Source of the DNA: Minwuiaceae bacterium
GTDB lineage: Bacteria; Pseudomonadota; Alphaproteobacteria; Minwuiales; Minwuiaceae
NCBI GenBank assembly: GCA_028278525.1
Contig: JANQEE010000034.1
Location: 1 to 64,000, forward strand
Direction: 5' to 3'
DNA: 64,000 nucleotides
Shown here: piece after piece, positions 35,185 to 44,644 of the stretch
Position numbering within the stretch: position 1 is the stretch's first letter
Layout: each line of letters opens with the position of its first letter
Position numbers and translations under genes: made by a program
The notes under the pieces: generated by a model
What the model saw: the letters and a program-made list of their open reading frames with translations, nothing else
Told to the model about the DNA's origin: nothing
Databases searched by the model: none

Positions 35185-35682
35185 GTGCGGCGCGACGACG
35201 TCAGACAGTTTTACTTCGAACACGGCGAAGAGCTTCAACGCTATCTGACCCGGCGTCTTAACTGTGCTCATACGGCCGCCGACCTGACACAGGAAACCTT
35301 CGTCCGGCTGATGAACGGTCGGCGAACGGAGACGCTGGAGAACCCGCGAGCATATCTGTACAGAATCGCGTCAAACCTGGTGGCCGACCACTTCCGCGGT
35401 ATGAAACTGGCCCCACGGCCGGCAGCGCCGGCCATTCGGGAGTCGGTCCCGGACGACGCGCCCGGACCCGAAAGCACGCTGCTGGCGCGGGACGAGGTGC
35501 GCCGCCTGGAAAAGGCGATCGACGACCTGCCGCCACGCCAACGCCAAATCCTTCTGCTGCACAAGTTCGATGGACTGAGCTACGGTGCCGTCGCCGAACG
35601 GCTCGGCATTTCCAAGAACACCGTCATGGTGCATATGATGCGGGCGTTGGCCCGCTGCCGCGAACGGCTTGCCGAAGACTGA
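35185..35682 (+). CDS. ECF sigma factor, FecI type
   Basis: This 165-residue sigma factor begins MRRDDVRQFYFEHGEELQRYL (from GTG 35185) and has region 2 (ADLTQETFVRLM ... NPRAYLYRIASNLVADHFR) and region 4 (LPPRQRQILLLHKFDGLSYGAVAERLGISKNTVMVHM). FecI-type factors drive the promoter of a neighbouring TonB receptor when the FecR anti-sigma is relieved by ligand binding at the receptor. That partner order (sigma, FecR, receptor) is exactly present here, after a Fur-like site. Confidence 0.9.
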   Translation: MRRDDVRQFYFEHGEELQRYLTRRLNCAHTAADLTQETFVRLMNGRRTETLENPRAYLYRIASNLVADHFRGMKLAPRPAAPAIRESVPDDAPGPESTLLARDEVRRLEKAIDDLPPRQRQILLLHKFDGLSYGAVAERLGISKNTVMVHMMRALARCRERLAED

Positions 35683-35754
35683 ACCCGAAAATCTCGTTCT
35701 CCGAGTAATGGCGGCCTCGCCCCACAGCGTCATAGTGAGAGGAGGCATGGCGGC

Positions 35755-36783
35755 ATGGATCGGCGGTCGACCGGCTGCATCATAACGAGCGACGTTTTCC
35801 CGATGGACGACATGATTGGATCGACAGTCAAGGACGCGGCGACCGAATGGTTCATTCGTATGCGCGACGACGCAGTCAGCGAGGCGGACAGGGCGGCATT
35901 TGAAATCTGGCTCAATGCCGATCCGGCGCATGCAGACGCCTATCGAGAAATGGAGCGCCTCTGGACCGGACTGGACCAGATAGACAGGCGATCCGCCGAA
36001 ACGGAAGTCTCAGGCATAGCCCAACGCAAAAAGAGCCGGCGCTCTTCCCCCCAGCGACAGCGCTCTCTCCGCCGGATGGCTATCGCGGCCTCGGTCGCGG
36101 GCCTGGCCGGCCTGGGCGCCTACAGTCTGACGCCCCCGGGCCTCCTCGCCGACCATCGCACGGGTGCAGGCGAACGGAGCAGAATCGTGTTGGAAGACGG
36201 CTCCACGCTCCATCTTAATACGGCCTCCGCTGTTTCGACGGACTTCGCCTCCGACGTCCGTCGGGTCACGCTGCACAACGGCGAAGCGTATTTCGAGATC
36301 GCCAAGGATAGGGACCGGCCGTTCATCGTGGACGCCCAAATCGGACGGGTCGAAGTCCTCGGCACTGCATTCTCGGTCAAGCGCGCGAACGGCGCCGTGG
36401 ACGTGATCGTGACGGAAAACCAGGTTGCCGTATCAGGCCCGGATCAAGGATCGACGGTTCTCTCGGCAGGTCAGGGCGTTCGTATCTCCAATGCGGGGCT
36501 CGGCAAGATCGCACGGACCGATCCGAACAGGACGCTTGCTTGGCGTGGGGGCCGGCTGGTCTTCGACAATCGCCCACTCGGCAACGTACTCGCCGATTTG
36601 GATCGCTACCGGCCGGGCCGTATCGTGGTCATGGACACCGCGCTCAATGCCATCCCTGTCACCGGCTCCTTCGCCATCGAGGATACCGATGCCGTGCTCG
36701 CGACAATCGAGCGAACCTTGCCGGTGCGGCTTTATCGCATGACCGATTTGCTCATCCTCGCCTATCCCGCCTCCAAGCCTTAG
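35755..36783 (+). CDS. FecR-type anti-sigma / signal transducer
   Basis: The transducer has 342 residues. A short cytoplasmic DUF4880-type part (ATEWFIRMRDDAVSEADRAAFEIWLNADPAHADAYREM) precedes one membrane segment (about residues 108-126), and the periplasmic part contains the FecR domain (RIVLEDGSTLHLNTASA ... GEAYFEIAKDRDRPFIV). It ends with a small DUF4974-like domain. The start is ATG 35755 with AGGAGG nine bases before it. It should hold FecI inactive and respond to the STN domain of the receptor encoded next. Confidence 0.88.
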   Translation: MDRRSTGCIITSDVFPMDDMIGSTVKDAATEWFIRMRDDAVSEADRAAFEIWLNADPAHADAYREMERLWTGLDQIDRRSAETEVSGIAQRKKSRRSSPQRQRSLRRMAIAASVAGLAGLGAYSLTPPGLLADHRTGAGERSRIVLEDGSTLHLNTASAVSTDFASDVRRVTLHNGEAYFEIAKDRDRPFIVDAQIGRVEVLGTAFSVKRANGAVDVIVTENQVAVSGPDQGSTVLSAGQGVRISNAGLGKIARTDPNRTLAWRGGRLVFDNRPLGNVLADLDRYRPGRIVVMDTALNAIPVTGSFAIEDTDAVLATIERTLPVRLYRMTDLLILAYPASKP

Positions 36784-36878
36784 GTCAGCGCGAAAAACAG
36801 ACAGCGCGCCACGGGTCGAGAGCTTTTTTTGTGCCGCTGTAATGGTCTTCCAGGCCAGATCCGTCTTCTATTCTATGA

Positions 36879-36897
36879 AATGCGATTAAGACGCATT
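36879..36897. promoter_or_regulatory. AATGCG-N7-CGCATT dyad upstream of the TonB receptor
   Basis: A six-base-pair inverted repeat with a 7-base spacer lies 35 bases ahead of the receptor start, in the 148-base gap after FecR. Its halves resemble the arms of the Fur-like site at 35118. It could be a second Fur site or part of the ECF-driven promoter. The assignment is tentative. Confidence 0.35.
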
Positions 36898-36931
36898 CTC
36901 GATAATTAAGGCGTGAGGGGCGGCTTTAGCA

Positions 36932-39271
36932 ATGCGAGCTAAGTACAACTTATTGAAGACCCGAATATGCCTGTTGGCTTTCAGCACACTGCTGGGCCTG
37001 GGCACAGTCGGGCCTGCCGCCGTGGTGCCGGCGGCGGCGCAGGAGGCCGAGGCGCTGGCGTTCACGATCACGCCGCAGCCGCTTTCGTCGGCGCTTCTCG
37101 AATTCGCGGAACAAACCGAATTGGAAGTTCTGTTCGACGCCCGCATCGCGCAAGGCAAGGCCTCGCCCGGCGTACAGGGAAACCATACGCCTGAACGGGC
37201 GCTACGTCTGTTACTCGCCGGCACGGGGCTTCGTTATCGTTTTACCGGCCCCAATGCGGTGACGTTGGAGAGCGACACGGTACGGAACGACGAGGGTTCG
37301 ACGCGGCTGGGCCCGGTCATGGTGTCGGCCACGCGTACGGAGACGCCAATCTCCGAACTGACTCAGTCGGCCACCGTGGTCACCCGGGAGGATATCGACC
37401 AACAGAAACGGATCGACCGGAGCGTTGGCGAGATACTCTCGAAGAACGTACCCGGCTTCAGTCCAAGCACGGAGGCGCTGACGGACTTCGGTCAAACGCT
37501 GCGGGGCCGCAACTTCCTGTCGCTCATCGACGGCATTCCCCAATCGACGCCGTTGCGCGACGGCCGACGCTCGCTCAACAGCATCGACGCGGACGCGATT
37601 GAACAGATCGAGGTCGTGCGCGGCGGAACCGCCGTCTATGGCTTCGGCGCAACCGGCGGCCTCGTCAACATCATCACCCGCCGGCCTGAGGACGGTGCTT
37701 TCAACGCGGATTCGGAGGCGGGCCTGAAGTTCTCGGCAACCCATCCCGACGACTCGCTCGAATGGAACACCAACCATCAGGTCTCGGGCCGAACCGGCGA
37801 GGTGGACTACCTGCTGAACGGCACGTTCGTACAGAGGAATGGCTTTTTCGACGCAGATGGCGACCGCATTCCGGCGGACCCGTTCGGCGTGCAGGGCGGC
37901 CTCGCGGATACCGACGAGTTCAACGTCCTCGGTAAGGTTGGCTATGAATTCGCCGAAGGCACGCAACGGATCGAACTGAGCGCCAATCATTTCAGTATTT
38001 CCCAGGACAGCGATTTCGCCGGGCTTGGCTTTGGCGATCCCGAGAGGCGGGAGAAAACGCCCGCTGTCCGCGGCAACATAAATGCCGAGGACCCGGGCAC
38101 GGAAAACACCGTCGTCAACTTCCAATACCGGAACAAGGATCTTCTCGGCAGCGAGGTCAAAACTCAGATCTATTACGGCGACCTGACCACACGGTTCTCG
38201 AAGTTCCCCGGCTTCTCGCAGGTCGAAATCAACTCCGAGAAGATCGGCGGACGCTTGACGGTAGACACCCCCGTCGAGATCGGACCGGTTTCCCTCAACG
38301 CGGTCTGGGGCGTGGACTACCTGCGCGACGAAACCAAACAGCCGGCCCTCGACGGCCTCACGACCACCCCGGAGCTGAAACAGGACGCCGTCGCCGGCTT
38401 CCTGCAACTCGAGGCGCCCGTGGCGGAGGTGGGCTTGCTGCGCGCGGGCATCCGTCACGAAGACATAACGGTCGATGCGGACAGCGTGCTGAACGGCCAG
38501 GGCGTCTTCGTTCAGGGCGGCGAAATGGACTTCAACGAAACCCTTTTCAACGCCAGCGCCGTCGTCTTCATGACCGACAACGTCGAACTGTTCGGCGGGT
38601 TCTCGCAAGGCTTTTCCCTCGCCGACCTCGGCCGCTCCATCAGCGATACCACGGCCACCGACGTGTCCGACCTGGAATCCGAGGTCCAAAAGGTCGACAA
38701 CTACGAGATCGGCCTGCGCGCGCTGTACAAGCACTGGGACGCTTCCCTCGCCGGCTTCTTCAGCAAGTCGGACAACGGCACGACCTTCGACCAGGACCTT
38801 GTCATCGTAAAACAGCCGGAGCGCATATTCGGCATCGAGATCGCCGCCAACGCGGAACCGATCGAACGCCTGCGCGTCGGCGGCACGATTACATGGCTGG
38901 AAGGCGAGGTCGACCTCGACGACGACGGCGACTTCGATGAGGATCTCCCCAGTACCCGGGTCCCGCCGGTTAAAATCACCGGATACGCGGAATATCGGCC
39001 GTTCGAATGGTGGGTCGCACGTCTGCAGGCGCTGTATTCGGGCCACCGCAACCCGGACAGCAGCCAGTTTGGAAACGGCGACGTCGACCCGTACATCGTC
39101 TTCGATCTCTTCAGCAGTTTCGACACCGGCTATGGGACGATCGACGTCGGCGTGGAGAACCTGTTCAACGAGGACTATTTCCCCGTGCTGAATCAGGCCG
39201 GCGCCCTGCCCTTCGCCTTCTCGACCGCGCCGGGCACCACCGTTTCCGTCACCTACTCCATCGAATGGTAA
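36932..39271 (+). CDS. TonB-dependent siderophore receptor with STN signalling domain
   Basis: This outer-membrane receptor, 779 residues, has a signal peptide ending near AAAQ (residue ~37), an STN domain (LAFTITPQPLSSALLEFAEQTELEVLFD) that contacts FecR, a TonB box region (GPVMVSATRTE), a plug domain (VVTREDIDQQ ... IEVVRGGTAVYGFGATGGLVNIITRRP) and a beta-barrel ending with aromatic SIEW. Such receptors import ferric siderophores. The exact ligand is not predictable. Uptake triggers the FecI/FecR pair upstream. Confidence 0.93.
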   Translation: MRAKYNLLKTRICLLAFSTLLGLGTVGPAAVVPAAAQEAEALAFTITPQPLSSALLEFAEQTELEVLFDARIAQGKASPGVQGNHTPERALRLLLAGTGLRYRFTGPNAVTLESDTVRNDEGSTRLGPVMVSATRTETPISELTQSATVVTREDIDQQKRIDRSVGEILSKNVPGFSPSTEALTDFGQTLRGRNFLSLIDGIPQSTPLRDGRRSLNSIDADAIEQIEVVRGGTAVYGFGATGGLVNIITRRPEDGAFNADSEAGLKFSATHPDDSLEWNTNHQVSGRTGEVDYLLNGTFVQRNGFFDADGDRIPADPFGVQGGLADTDEFNVLGKVGYEFAEGTQRIELSANHFSISQDSDFAGLGFGDPERREKTPAVRGNINAEDPGTENTVVNFQYRNKDLLGSEVKTQIYYGDLTTRFSKFPGFSQVEINSEKIGGRLTVDTPVEIGPVSLNAVWGVDYLRDETKQPALDGLTTTPELKQDAVAGFLQLEAPVAEVGLLRAGIRHEDITVDADSVLNGQGVFVQGGEMDFNETLFNASAVVFMTDNVELFGGFSQGFSLADLGRSISDTTATDVSDLESEVQKVDNYEIGLRALYKHWDASLAGFFSKSDNGTTFDQDLVIVKQPERIFGIEIAANAEPIERLRVGGTITWLEGEVDLDDDGDFDEDLPSTRVPPVKITGYAEYRPFEWWVARLQALYSGHRNPDSSQFGNGDVDPYIVFDLFSSFDTGYGTIDVGVENLFNEDYFPVLNQAGALPFAFSTAPGTTVSVTYSIEW

Positions 39272-39290
39272 CGGCAGAGGAAGTTCTCCG

Positions 39291-40475
39291 GTGACGCTGA
39301 AATCCACCAAGGTCTGGTATCTGATCCACAAATGGACGAGCCTGGTATGCATGGCGTTCCTGCTGTTGCTTTGCATCACCGGACTGCCGTTGATCTTCCA
39401 TCATGAGATTGACCATGCGCTCGGTTACAGCGTCGACCCTCCGGAATTGCCGGATACGGGCGCGCGGGCGGACGTGGACAGCATCGTTGCCGACGCCGCG
39501 GCGCGCCGGCCCGGGGAAGCCGTGCAGTTCCTCGTCGGCGATCCGGACGAGCCCGAGTTCTGGTTCATCCGGCTGGGAGAGACCGTCGATGCGCCGGAAG
39601 CCTCGGCATTTTTCATCTACGATGCACGGACCGGCGCGTTCCTCCACGAATATCCGCTTGGTCAGGGCGTGATGAACGTGGTGTTCAGGCTGCATTACGA
39701 TCTCTTCGCGGGCCTGCCCGGCACCCTGTTTCTCGGCGCCATGGGTCTCGTTTTCGTCTTCTCGCTGATCTCCGGTGTGGTGCTCTACGCGCCTTACATG
39801 GGCAAACTCCGCTTCGGTACCGTGCGCCGCGCACGGTCGCCACGGATCAAGTGGCTGGATCTGCACAACCTGCTGGGGATCGCCACGTTTGTCTGGCTGT
39901 TCGTCGTCGGCCTCACCGGGGTGATCAACACCCTCGCGATCCCGATCTTCGGGCATTGGCAGTCGACCCAGCTTGCCGAAATGATCGCATCCCAGGGCGA
40001 CGGGTCATCACAGTCGGCCGAAGCCCCGTCGGTTCAGGGCGCGCTCGATGCGGCCCGCGCGGCCATGCCGGAAACAGAGCTCAGTTTCATGGCGTTTCCC
40101 GGCAACGGTTTCGCTAGCCCGCGCCACTTCGTTGCCTTCATGCAGGGGACGACCGCCTGGACATCGAAGCTGCTCAAACCGGTCCTGATCGACGCCCATA
40201 CGGCCGAGGTCGTCGATCACCGCGATCTGCCTTGGTATGCGACGGCGCTTCTCCTGTCACAGCCGCTGCACTTCGGCGACTATGGCGGCCTGCCGCTCAA
40301 AATTTTGTGGGCCGTGTTGGATATCATCGCCATCTTCGTCCTCGGCAGCGGCCTCTATCTCTGGATAAAGCGGCGCAATATGTCGTTTGAAATGTGGCTC
40401 ACCGCAATGCAAACGGAGCGGTCCGAAACGGTCGTGCCGGGCGCGGTTTCACGACAGCCGGCTTCGCGCTCATGA
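39291..40475 (+). CDS. PepSY-associated transmembrane protein
   Basis: The 394-residue membrane protein, from GTG 39291 (GAGGAAG upstream), has an N-terminal helix (KVWYLIHKWTSLVCMAFLLLLCITG), a PepSY-type periplasmic domain, a pair of helices (FLGAMGLVFVFSLISGVVLY), DLHNLLGIATFVWLFVVGLTG and a C-terminal helix. Members next to TonB receptors are proposed to reduce or release iron from ferric siderophores in the periplasm. The receptor gene ends 19 bases before, so it is part of the uptake operon. Histidines in WLDLHNLLG and HKWTSL may bind haem, an inference from family members. Confidence 0.87.
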   Translation: MTLKSTKVWYLIHKWTSLVCMAFLLLLCITGLPLIFHHEIDHALGYSVDPPELPDTGARADVDSIVADAAARRPGEAVQFLVGDPDEPEFWFIRLGETVDAPEASAFFIYDARTGAFLHEYPLGQGVMNVVFRLHYDLFAGLPGTLFLGAMGLVFVFSLISGVVLYAPYMGKLRFGTVRRARSPRIKWLDLHNLLGIATFVWLFVVGLTGVINTLAIPIFGHWQSTQLAEMIASQGDGSSQSAEAPSVQGALDAARAAMPETELSFMAFPGNGFASPRHFVAFMQGTTAWTSKLLKPVLIDAHTAEVVDHRDLPWYATALLLSQPLHFGDYGGLPLKILWAVLDIIAIFVLGSGLYLWIKRRNMSFEMWLTAMQTERSETVVPGAVSRQPASRS

Positions 40476-40669
40476 GCCGGCCTCTTACCGCAACGCAGAT
40501 CTGGGCCGCGCCGCTTGCGCTCGGCCTGCTTTCCATCGTCGGCCTCGTCGCCGCCCTGATGGCCGACGGCATCGGCGACATCGTTTCCTGGATTGCGCTC
40601 GGTGTCCCGGCCGCGGCCGCCCTGTGGTTTGCCTGTACACCGGGCGGACGAAACGGTTCCATCGGTTGA
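40472..40669 (+). CDS. Small two-helix membrane protein
   Basis: This protein of 65 residues starts at ATG 40472, overlapping the PepSY stop as ATGA. It consists of two hydrophobic segments (IWAAPLALGLLSIVGLVAALMA and IVSWIALGVPAAAALWFA) with a short charged loop between them. Small proteins of this kind follow PepSY proteins in several proteobacterial iron loci and may be part of that membrane complex. No catalytic motif is visible. Confidence 0.75.
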   Translation: MSRPLTATQIWAAPLALGLLSIVGLVAALMADGIGDIVSWIALGVPAAAALWFACTPGGRNGSIG

Positions 40670-40685
40670 CAACGAATAGGGGTTC

Positions 40686-41528
40686 TCAATATCGGTGCCA
40701 GCCGCGGCCTGCCCTCCGCCCGGTATGGCCGCGCTCGATCAGGTCTTCCAGCGCCGACCCCGTCTCGTACCGCGCGCCGTAGGCATCCGTCAGGATGCGC
40801 TGCACGTCGCGCACCAGCGTGTTCGAGATCCTGTCCATCAGCCGAAACGGCCCGACCGGATGGCCGAGCGCCAGCCGGCAGGTGGCGTCGATATCCTCGG
40901 GCGTCGCGACCCCTTCTTCAACCAGCCGGATCGCTTCCGTCAGCAGGGCGAACAGCAGCCGGTTCGACGCGAAGCCCGCCACGTCGGCGGAGCGTGTCGG
41001 CGCCTTGCCGACATCCCGCCCGATCGCGTCGGCGAAGTCCATGACCTCGTCCGCCGTTTCCCGGCCGCTGATCAGCTCCAGGAACTCCATCCGCGACACC
41101 GGCGACGAGAAATGCATGCCGAGGAACCGGGATCGGCGCGCCGGGCTCAGGCTTTCGGCCAGCGTCGCAATCGGAATGCTCGACGTGTTGCTGGCGATCA
41201 CGCATTCGGCCGGACAGATATCGTCCAGTTCGCGCAACACACCGCCCTTGATCTCCGCGTCCTCGAATACGGCTTCGATGACCAGCGACCGGTCACCGAA
41301 CGCCGATAGATCGGCAACAGGTGTCAGGTTGGCCAGATCGGCGTCGGCGCCGAAGCGCCCGCTCGCCAACAGATCGCGACTGTGATCCATCGCGGCGTCC
41401 AACGCCGCCGGATCGGCATCGGTCAGCACCACCTCGTGGCCGGCCAGCGCGAACACGAAGCCGATCTCCCGCCCCATCATCCCCGCGCCGACCACGCCGA
41501 CTTTCTGCCGCGCCAATTCTACAGCCAT
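40686..41528 (-). CDS. 3-hydroxyacyl-CoA dehydrogenase family protein
   Basis: This protein of about 280 residues has the Rossmann start QKVGVVGAGMMGREIGFVFALAGHEVVLTD, the HAD signature NTSSIPIATLA, LGMHFSSPVSRMEFLELI with the catalytic His, and a C-terminal domain (FASNRLLFALLTEAIRLVEEG, GHPVGPFRLMDRI). It oxidises 3-hydroxyacyl-CoA or 3-hydroxybutyryl-CoA with NAD. ATG 41528 is chosen because the AAGGAGG site is nine bases ahead; ATG 41534 is close behind that site and less likely. It converges on the small membrane-protein gene and diverges from the hydrolase gene. Confidence 0.9.
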   Translation of the reverse strand: MAVELARQKVGVVGAGMMGREIGFVFALAGHEVVLTDADPAALDAAMDHSRDLLASGRFGADADLANLTPVADLSAFGDRSLVIEAVFEDAEIKGGVLRELDDICPAECVIASNTSSIPIATLAESLSPARRSRFLGMHFSSPVSRMEFLELISGRETADEVMDFADAIGRDVGKAPTRSADVAGFASNRLLFALLTEAIRLVEEGVATPEDIDATCRLALGHPVGPFRLMDRISNTLVRDVQRILTDAYGARYETGSALEDLIERGHTGRRAGRGWHRY

Positions 41529-41647
41529 GTCCATGTCCCTCCTTAAGCCCTTCGGGCCATCATACTTCGATCGTCGGCGAAGCGATCTGCCGTGACGCCA
41601 GGCCGACCGCCTGCAACGCTGTCCCTTACACCGTTAAGGAGACAAGC

Positions 41648-42625
41648 GTGCCGGCAAAGCTCGACCCCCGCGAGGTCCACGTCCGCCTGCCATGCCCGAA
41701 CCGCGGGCCGGATCTGTTCCTGCGCTACCTCGGCCCGGAGGCGGCCGCCGACAACCGGGTCGTCCTGTATGTGCACGGCGCGACATTCCCCTCGGCGCTC
41801 TCGGTCGCGCACCGCTTCGACGGCGACGGCTGGCGCGACGACCTCAACCGAGCCGGTTTTCACGTCTGGGCGCTCGACTTCCCCGGATTCGGCGAAGCCG
41901 GCGTCTACCCCCAGATGGCGCGGTCTGAGGAAGACGGCCCGCCGCTGGGCCGCGCATCCGATGTCTGCCCCCGGCTTGAACAGGCCGTGCGGTTCATCTG
42001 CGACCGCCATGGCCTCGATCGGATTTCCATTATCGCCCATTCCTGGGGCACCATCGCGACTGGCCTGTTCGCCGAGCGCTGCCCGGACCTGATCGACCGC
42101 GTCGTGTTCTTCGGGCCGATCGTCCAAAGGCCGAACACCGACAAGGCGGCCACTCTCCCCGCCTGGCGGACGATAACGCTCCAACACCAATGGGATCGTT
42201 TCGTCAAAGATGTACCGTCAAGCAGGCCCCCAGCCCTGTCGGCCCGGCATTTCGACGGTTGGGGTTCGCGCTACCTCGACACCGATCCGCTGAGCCGCCG
42301 CCGCGATCCCTTCGCCGTCGCCGTGCCGTCCGGGCCGGCGCAGGACATCGCCGAGGCCTGGCACGGCCGCCTCGCCTATGACCCGGCGGCGATCCGCACG
42401 CCGCTTGCCATTCTCCGCGGCGAATGGGACAGCCTCTGCACAGACGAAGACGCCCGCTGGCTGTTCGACGCCCTCTCCGCCTCTCCGCTCAAGCGCGACG
42501 TCAAGCTCGGCCATGGCACGCACGTGATGCATCTGGAAGCGGGCCGCTACGCACTCTACCGCGAGGCCGAAGCCTTCCTGAAAGCCGGCGACGAGGCGCC
42601 CGCGCCTATCGGCCCAAGATCGTGA
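41648..42625 (+). CDS. Alpha/beta hydrolase
   Basis: The hydrolase has 325 residues and starts at GTG 41648 behind AAGGAG (VPAKLDPREVHV). The nucleophile elbow is IAHSWGT, the oxyanion region YVHGATFPS, an acid EWDSLCTDED and the catalytic His in GHGTHVMH. The substrate is unknown. The gene ends inside the oppositely oriented thiolase: 20 bases of coding sequence are shared, so the two genes form an antisense overlap. Its relation to neighbouring CoA enzymes is not certain. Confidence 0.85.
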   Translation: MPAKLDPREVHVRLPCPNRGPDLFLRYLGPEAAADNRVVLYVHGATFPSALSVAHRFDGDGWRDDLNRAGFHVWALDFPGFGEAGVYPQMARSEEDGPPLGRASDVCPRLEQAVRFICDRHGLDRISIIAHSWGTIATGLFAERCPDLIDRVVFFGPIVQRPNTDKAATLPAWRTITLQHQWDRFVKDVPSSRPPALSARHFDGWGSRYLDTDPLSRRRDPFAVAVPSGPAQDIAEAWHGRLAYDPAAIRTPLAILRGEWDSLCTDEDARWLFDALSASPLKRDVKLGHGTHVMHLEAGRYALYREAEAFLKAGDEAPAPIGPRS

Positions 42626-43841
42626 TGCAGGCGCTGGCTTCCTCGATGCCCCAGATGCCGCCGCCGTTCTCGGCGATGGCGAAGCGCGCGCTCTCGACCT
42701 GCCGCGCCCCAGCCTCGCCGCGCAACTGGGTGACCAGCTCGTAGATCTGCCCGAGCCCGGTCGCGCCGATCGGATGCCCCTTCGATTCCAGACCGCCCGA
42801 CGGGTTGATCGGGATGCGTCCGCCGATCGTGGTGTCGCCGCGCTCCGCCGCCACGCCGCCCTCGCCAAAGCCGCAGAAGCCGAGGTTCTCGGTCTGGGTG
42901 ATCTCGCCAAACGCGGTCGCGTCGTGCACCTCCGCCACCGACATGTCCGCTGGCCCGAGCCCGGCCTGCTCGTAGGCCTTGTTGGCGGCGAGATGGGTGA
43001 TGTGCTTCTCGACCTCCTCAGGCGTCCGGTCGACGCCGGTGCCGAGCACCGAGGCACAGACCTTGATCGGGCGCGCGTCGGGGAACCGCCCGAGCGCATC
43101 TTTCGAACAGAGGATGGCCGCGGCCGCGCCGTCGCTGATCGGCGAGCACATCGGCAGGGTCAGCGGCCAGGAAATCAGCCGCGCCGCCAACACCTCGTCG
43201 ACCGAGATATCGTCGCGGTATTGCGCCTTCGGGTTTTTCGTCGAGTGCCTGTGGTTCTTGGCCGCGACGGCCGCGAACTGCCGCTGAGTGCTGCCGAAGG
43301 TCTTCATGTGGAACTTGGCGAAGGAGGCATAGACGTCCATGAACGGGCTGCGCTTGGCGTTCGGCGTCACCACGCCGTCCGGCGGCTCGACACCGGCCCC
43401 CATATCCGCCATGCCTTTAAGCGTACCTTCGACGTTATGCACGTCCCAGGCGCCGTCGAAGATCTCGAACGATTTCGCCTTGTCGTCGTCGTACATCTTG
43501 TCGGCGCCGACCGCCAATGCCACGTCAGTGACGCCGGCGCGAATCGCGTTGACGCCGAGATGAAACGCCGTGCTGGCGCTGGCGCAGGCGTTCTCCACGT
43601 TGCTGATCGGGATGCCCTGAAAGCCCATCTGGCGGAGCGCCATCTGCCCCGCGACCAGATGCTGGCCCTCCAGCACACCCTGCGTGGTGTTGGAGAAATA
43701 GGCGACGCCCACATCTGTCTTGCCGGCGCCGGCGTCGTTCAACGCATCGGTCACCGCCTCCTCGGTCAGCGACTTGACCGAACGGTCGAGCAGCCTGCCG
43801 AATTGCGTCATGCCGACGCCGACCACATATACGTCCGTCAT
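42606..43841 (-). CDS. Thiolase, SCP-x/acetyl-CoA acetyltransferase type
   Basis: The 411-residue thiolase belongs to the sterol carrier protein-x branch. The acyl-carrying Cys86 sits in ENACASAST. The HDATAFGEITQTEN loop and the GGLESKGHPIGATG motif (catalytic His) follow. The typical C-terminal CxG of classical thiolases reads ITILGR here, as usual in this branch. The gene is followed by an SDR 26 bases upstream and is probably cotranscribed with it for acyl-CoA chain shortening. Confidence 0.9.
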   Translation of the reverse strand: MTDVYVVGVGMTQFGRLLDRSVKSLTEEAVTDALNDAGAGKTDVGVAYFSNTTQGVLEGQHLVAGQMALRQMGFQGIPISNVENACASASTAFHLGVNAIRAGVTDVALAVGADKMYDDDKAKSFEIFDGAWDVHNVEGTLKGMADMGAGVEPPDGVVTPNAKRSPFMDVYASFAKFHMKTFGSTQRQFAAVAAKNHRHSTKNPKAQYRDDISVDEVLAARLISWPLTLPMCSPISDGAAAAILCSKDALGRFPDARPIKVCASVLGTGVDRTPEEVEKHITHLAANKAYEQAGLGPADMSVAEVHDATAFGEITQTENLGFCGFGEGGVAAERGDTTIGGRIPINPSGGLESKGHPIGATGLGQIYELVTQLRGEAGARQVESARFAIAENGGGIWGIEEASACITILGR

Positions 43842-43867
43842 ACCGAACTCTCCCTGTGCGTCACCAC

Positions 43868-44629
43868 CTACGTCATGCCCATGCGGAAGGCGCCGTCCAG
43901 CCGGATCACCTCGCCGTTCAGCATCGGGTTCTCGCAGATCTGCCGCACCAGCCGGGCAAACTCCTCCGGCCTGCCGAACCGCTGCGGGAACGGCACGTCC
44001 GCCGCCATGCTATCCAACGCCTCCTTCCGCAACCCCATCGCCATCGGCGTCTCGAACAGGCCCGGCGCGATCGCGGCCACCCGTATGCCGTGCCGGGCGA
44101 ACTCGCGCGCCAACGGCAGGGTCATGCCGGCAATACCCGCCTTCGCCGCCGCGTAAGAGACGGCGCCGACCTGACCTTCGAAGCCGGCGACCGATGATGT
44201 GTTGACCACGACGCCGCGCTCGCCGCCTTCCTCCGGGTTCAGCGCCATCATCTCGGCCGCGGCCAGCCGCACCATGTTGAAGGTGCCGATCAGATGCACC
44301 TCGATCACCCGGCGGTGCTCGGCCAGCGGCATCGGCCCGTTGCGCCCGACCACCCGCTTGGCCTCGGCGATACCGGCGCAGTTGACCAGAATGCGCGCCG
44401 GCCCATGCGCCTCCCGCGCTTCGGCGATGGCCGCCGCCGCGCCGTCGTCGCTGCTTACGTCGCAGGATATCGCCAGCCCGCCGGTCTCCTCCGCCACGCC
44501 GCGCGCCAGATCCATGTTGAGGTCGAACACTGCGACCTTGGCGCCGGCTTCGGCCAGGCAACGCGCCGTCGCCGCCCCCAAACCCGACGCCCCACCGGTG
44601 ACGATTGCCGCCTTCCCCTCGATCTTCAT
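43868..44629 (-). CDS. SDR oxidoreductase, 3-hydroxyacyl-CoA dehydrogenase type 2-like
   Basis: This protein of 253 residues has a TGGASGLGAATARCLAEAGA cofactor loop, NCAGIAEAKRVVG, and the catalytic VSYAAAKAGI. NTSSVAG and a C-terminal GEVIRLDGAFRM also fit the type 2 3-hydroxyacyl-CoA dehydrogenase (HSD10) branch. Together with the downstream thiolase it would oxidise and cleave a 3-hydroxyacyl-CoA. It is divergent from the P450 gene with a 71-base shared promoter region that contains a dyad. Confidence 0.88.
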   Translation of the reverse strand: MKIEGKAAIVTGGASGLGAATARCLAEAGAKVAVFDLNMDLARGVAEETGGLAISCDVSSDDGAAAAIAEAREAHGPARILVNCAGIAEAKRVVGRNGPMPLAEHRRVIEVHLIGTFNMVRLAAAEMMALNPEEGGERGVVVNTSSVAGFEGQVGAVSYAAAKAGIAGMTLPLAREFARHGIRVAAIAPGLFETPMAMGLRKEALDSMAADVPFPQRFGRPEEFARLVRQICENPMLNGEVIRLDGAFRMGMT

Positions 44630-44644
44630 GTTTGTCAGCCATCC

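Noticed and set aside
37211..39379. A 722-codon frame antisense to the TonB receptor, and similar long antisense frames over korA (10959-12797) and dnaE2 (2035-3858)
   Set aside because: They are mirror frames of clear genes in GC-rich DNA. None has a recognisable domain, and the opposite strand encodes well-characterised proteins.
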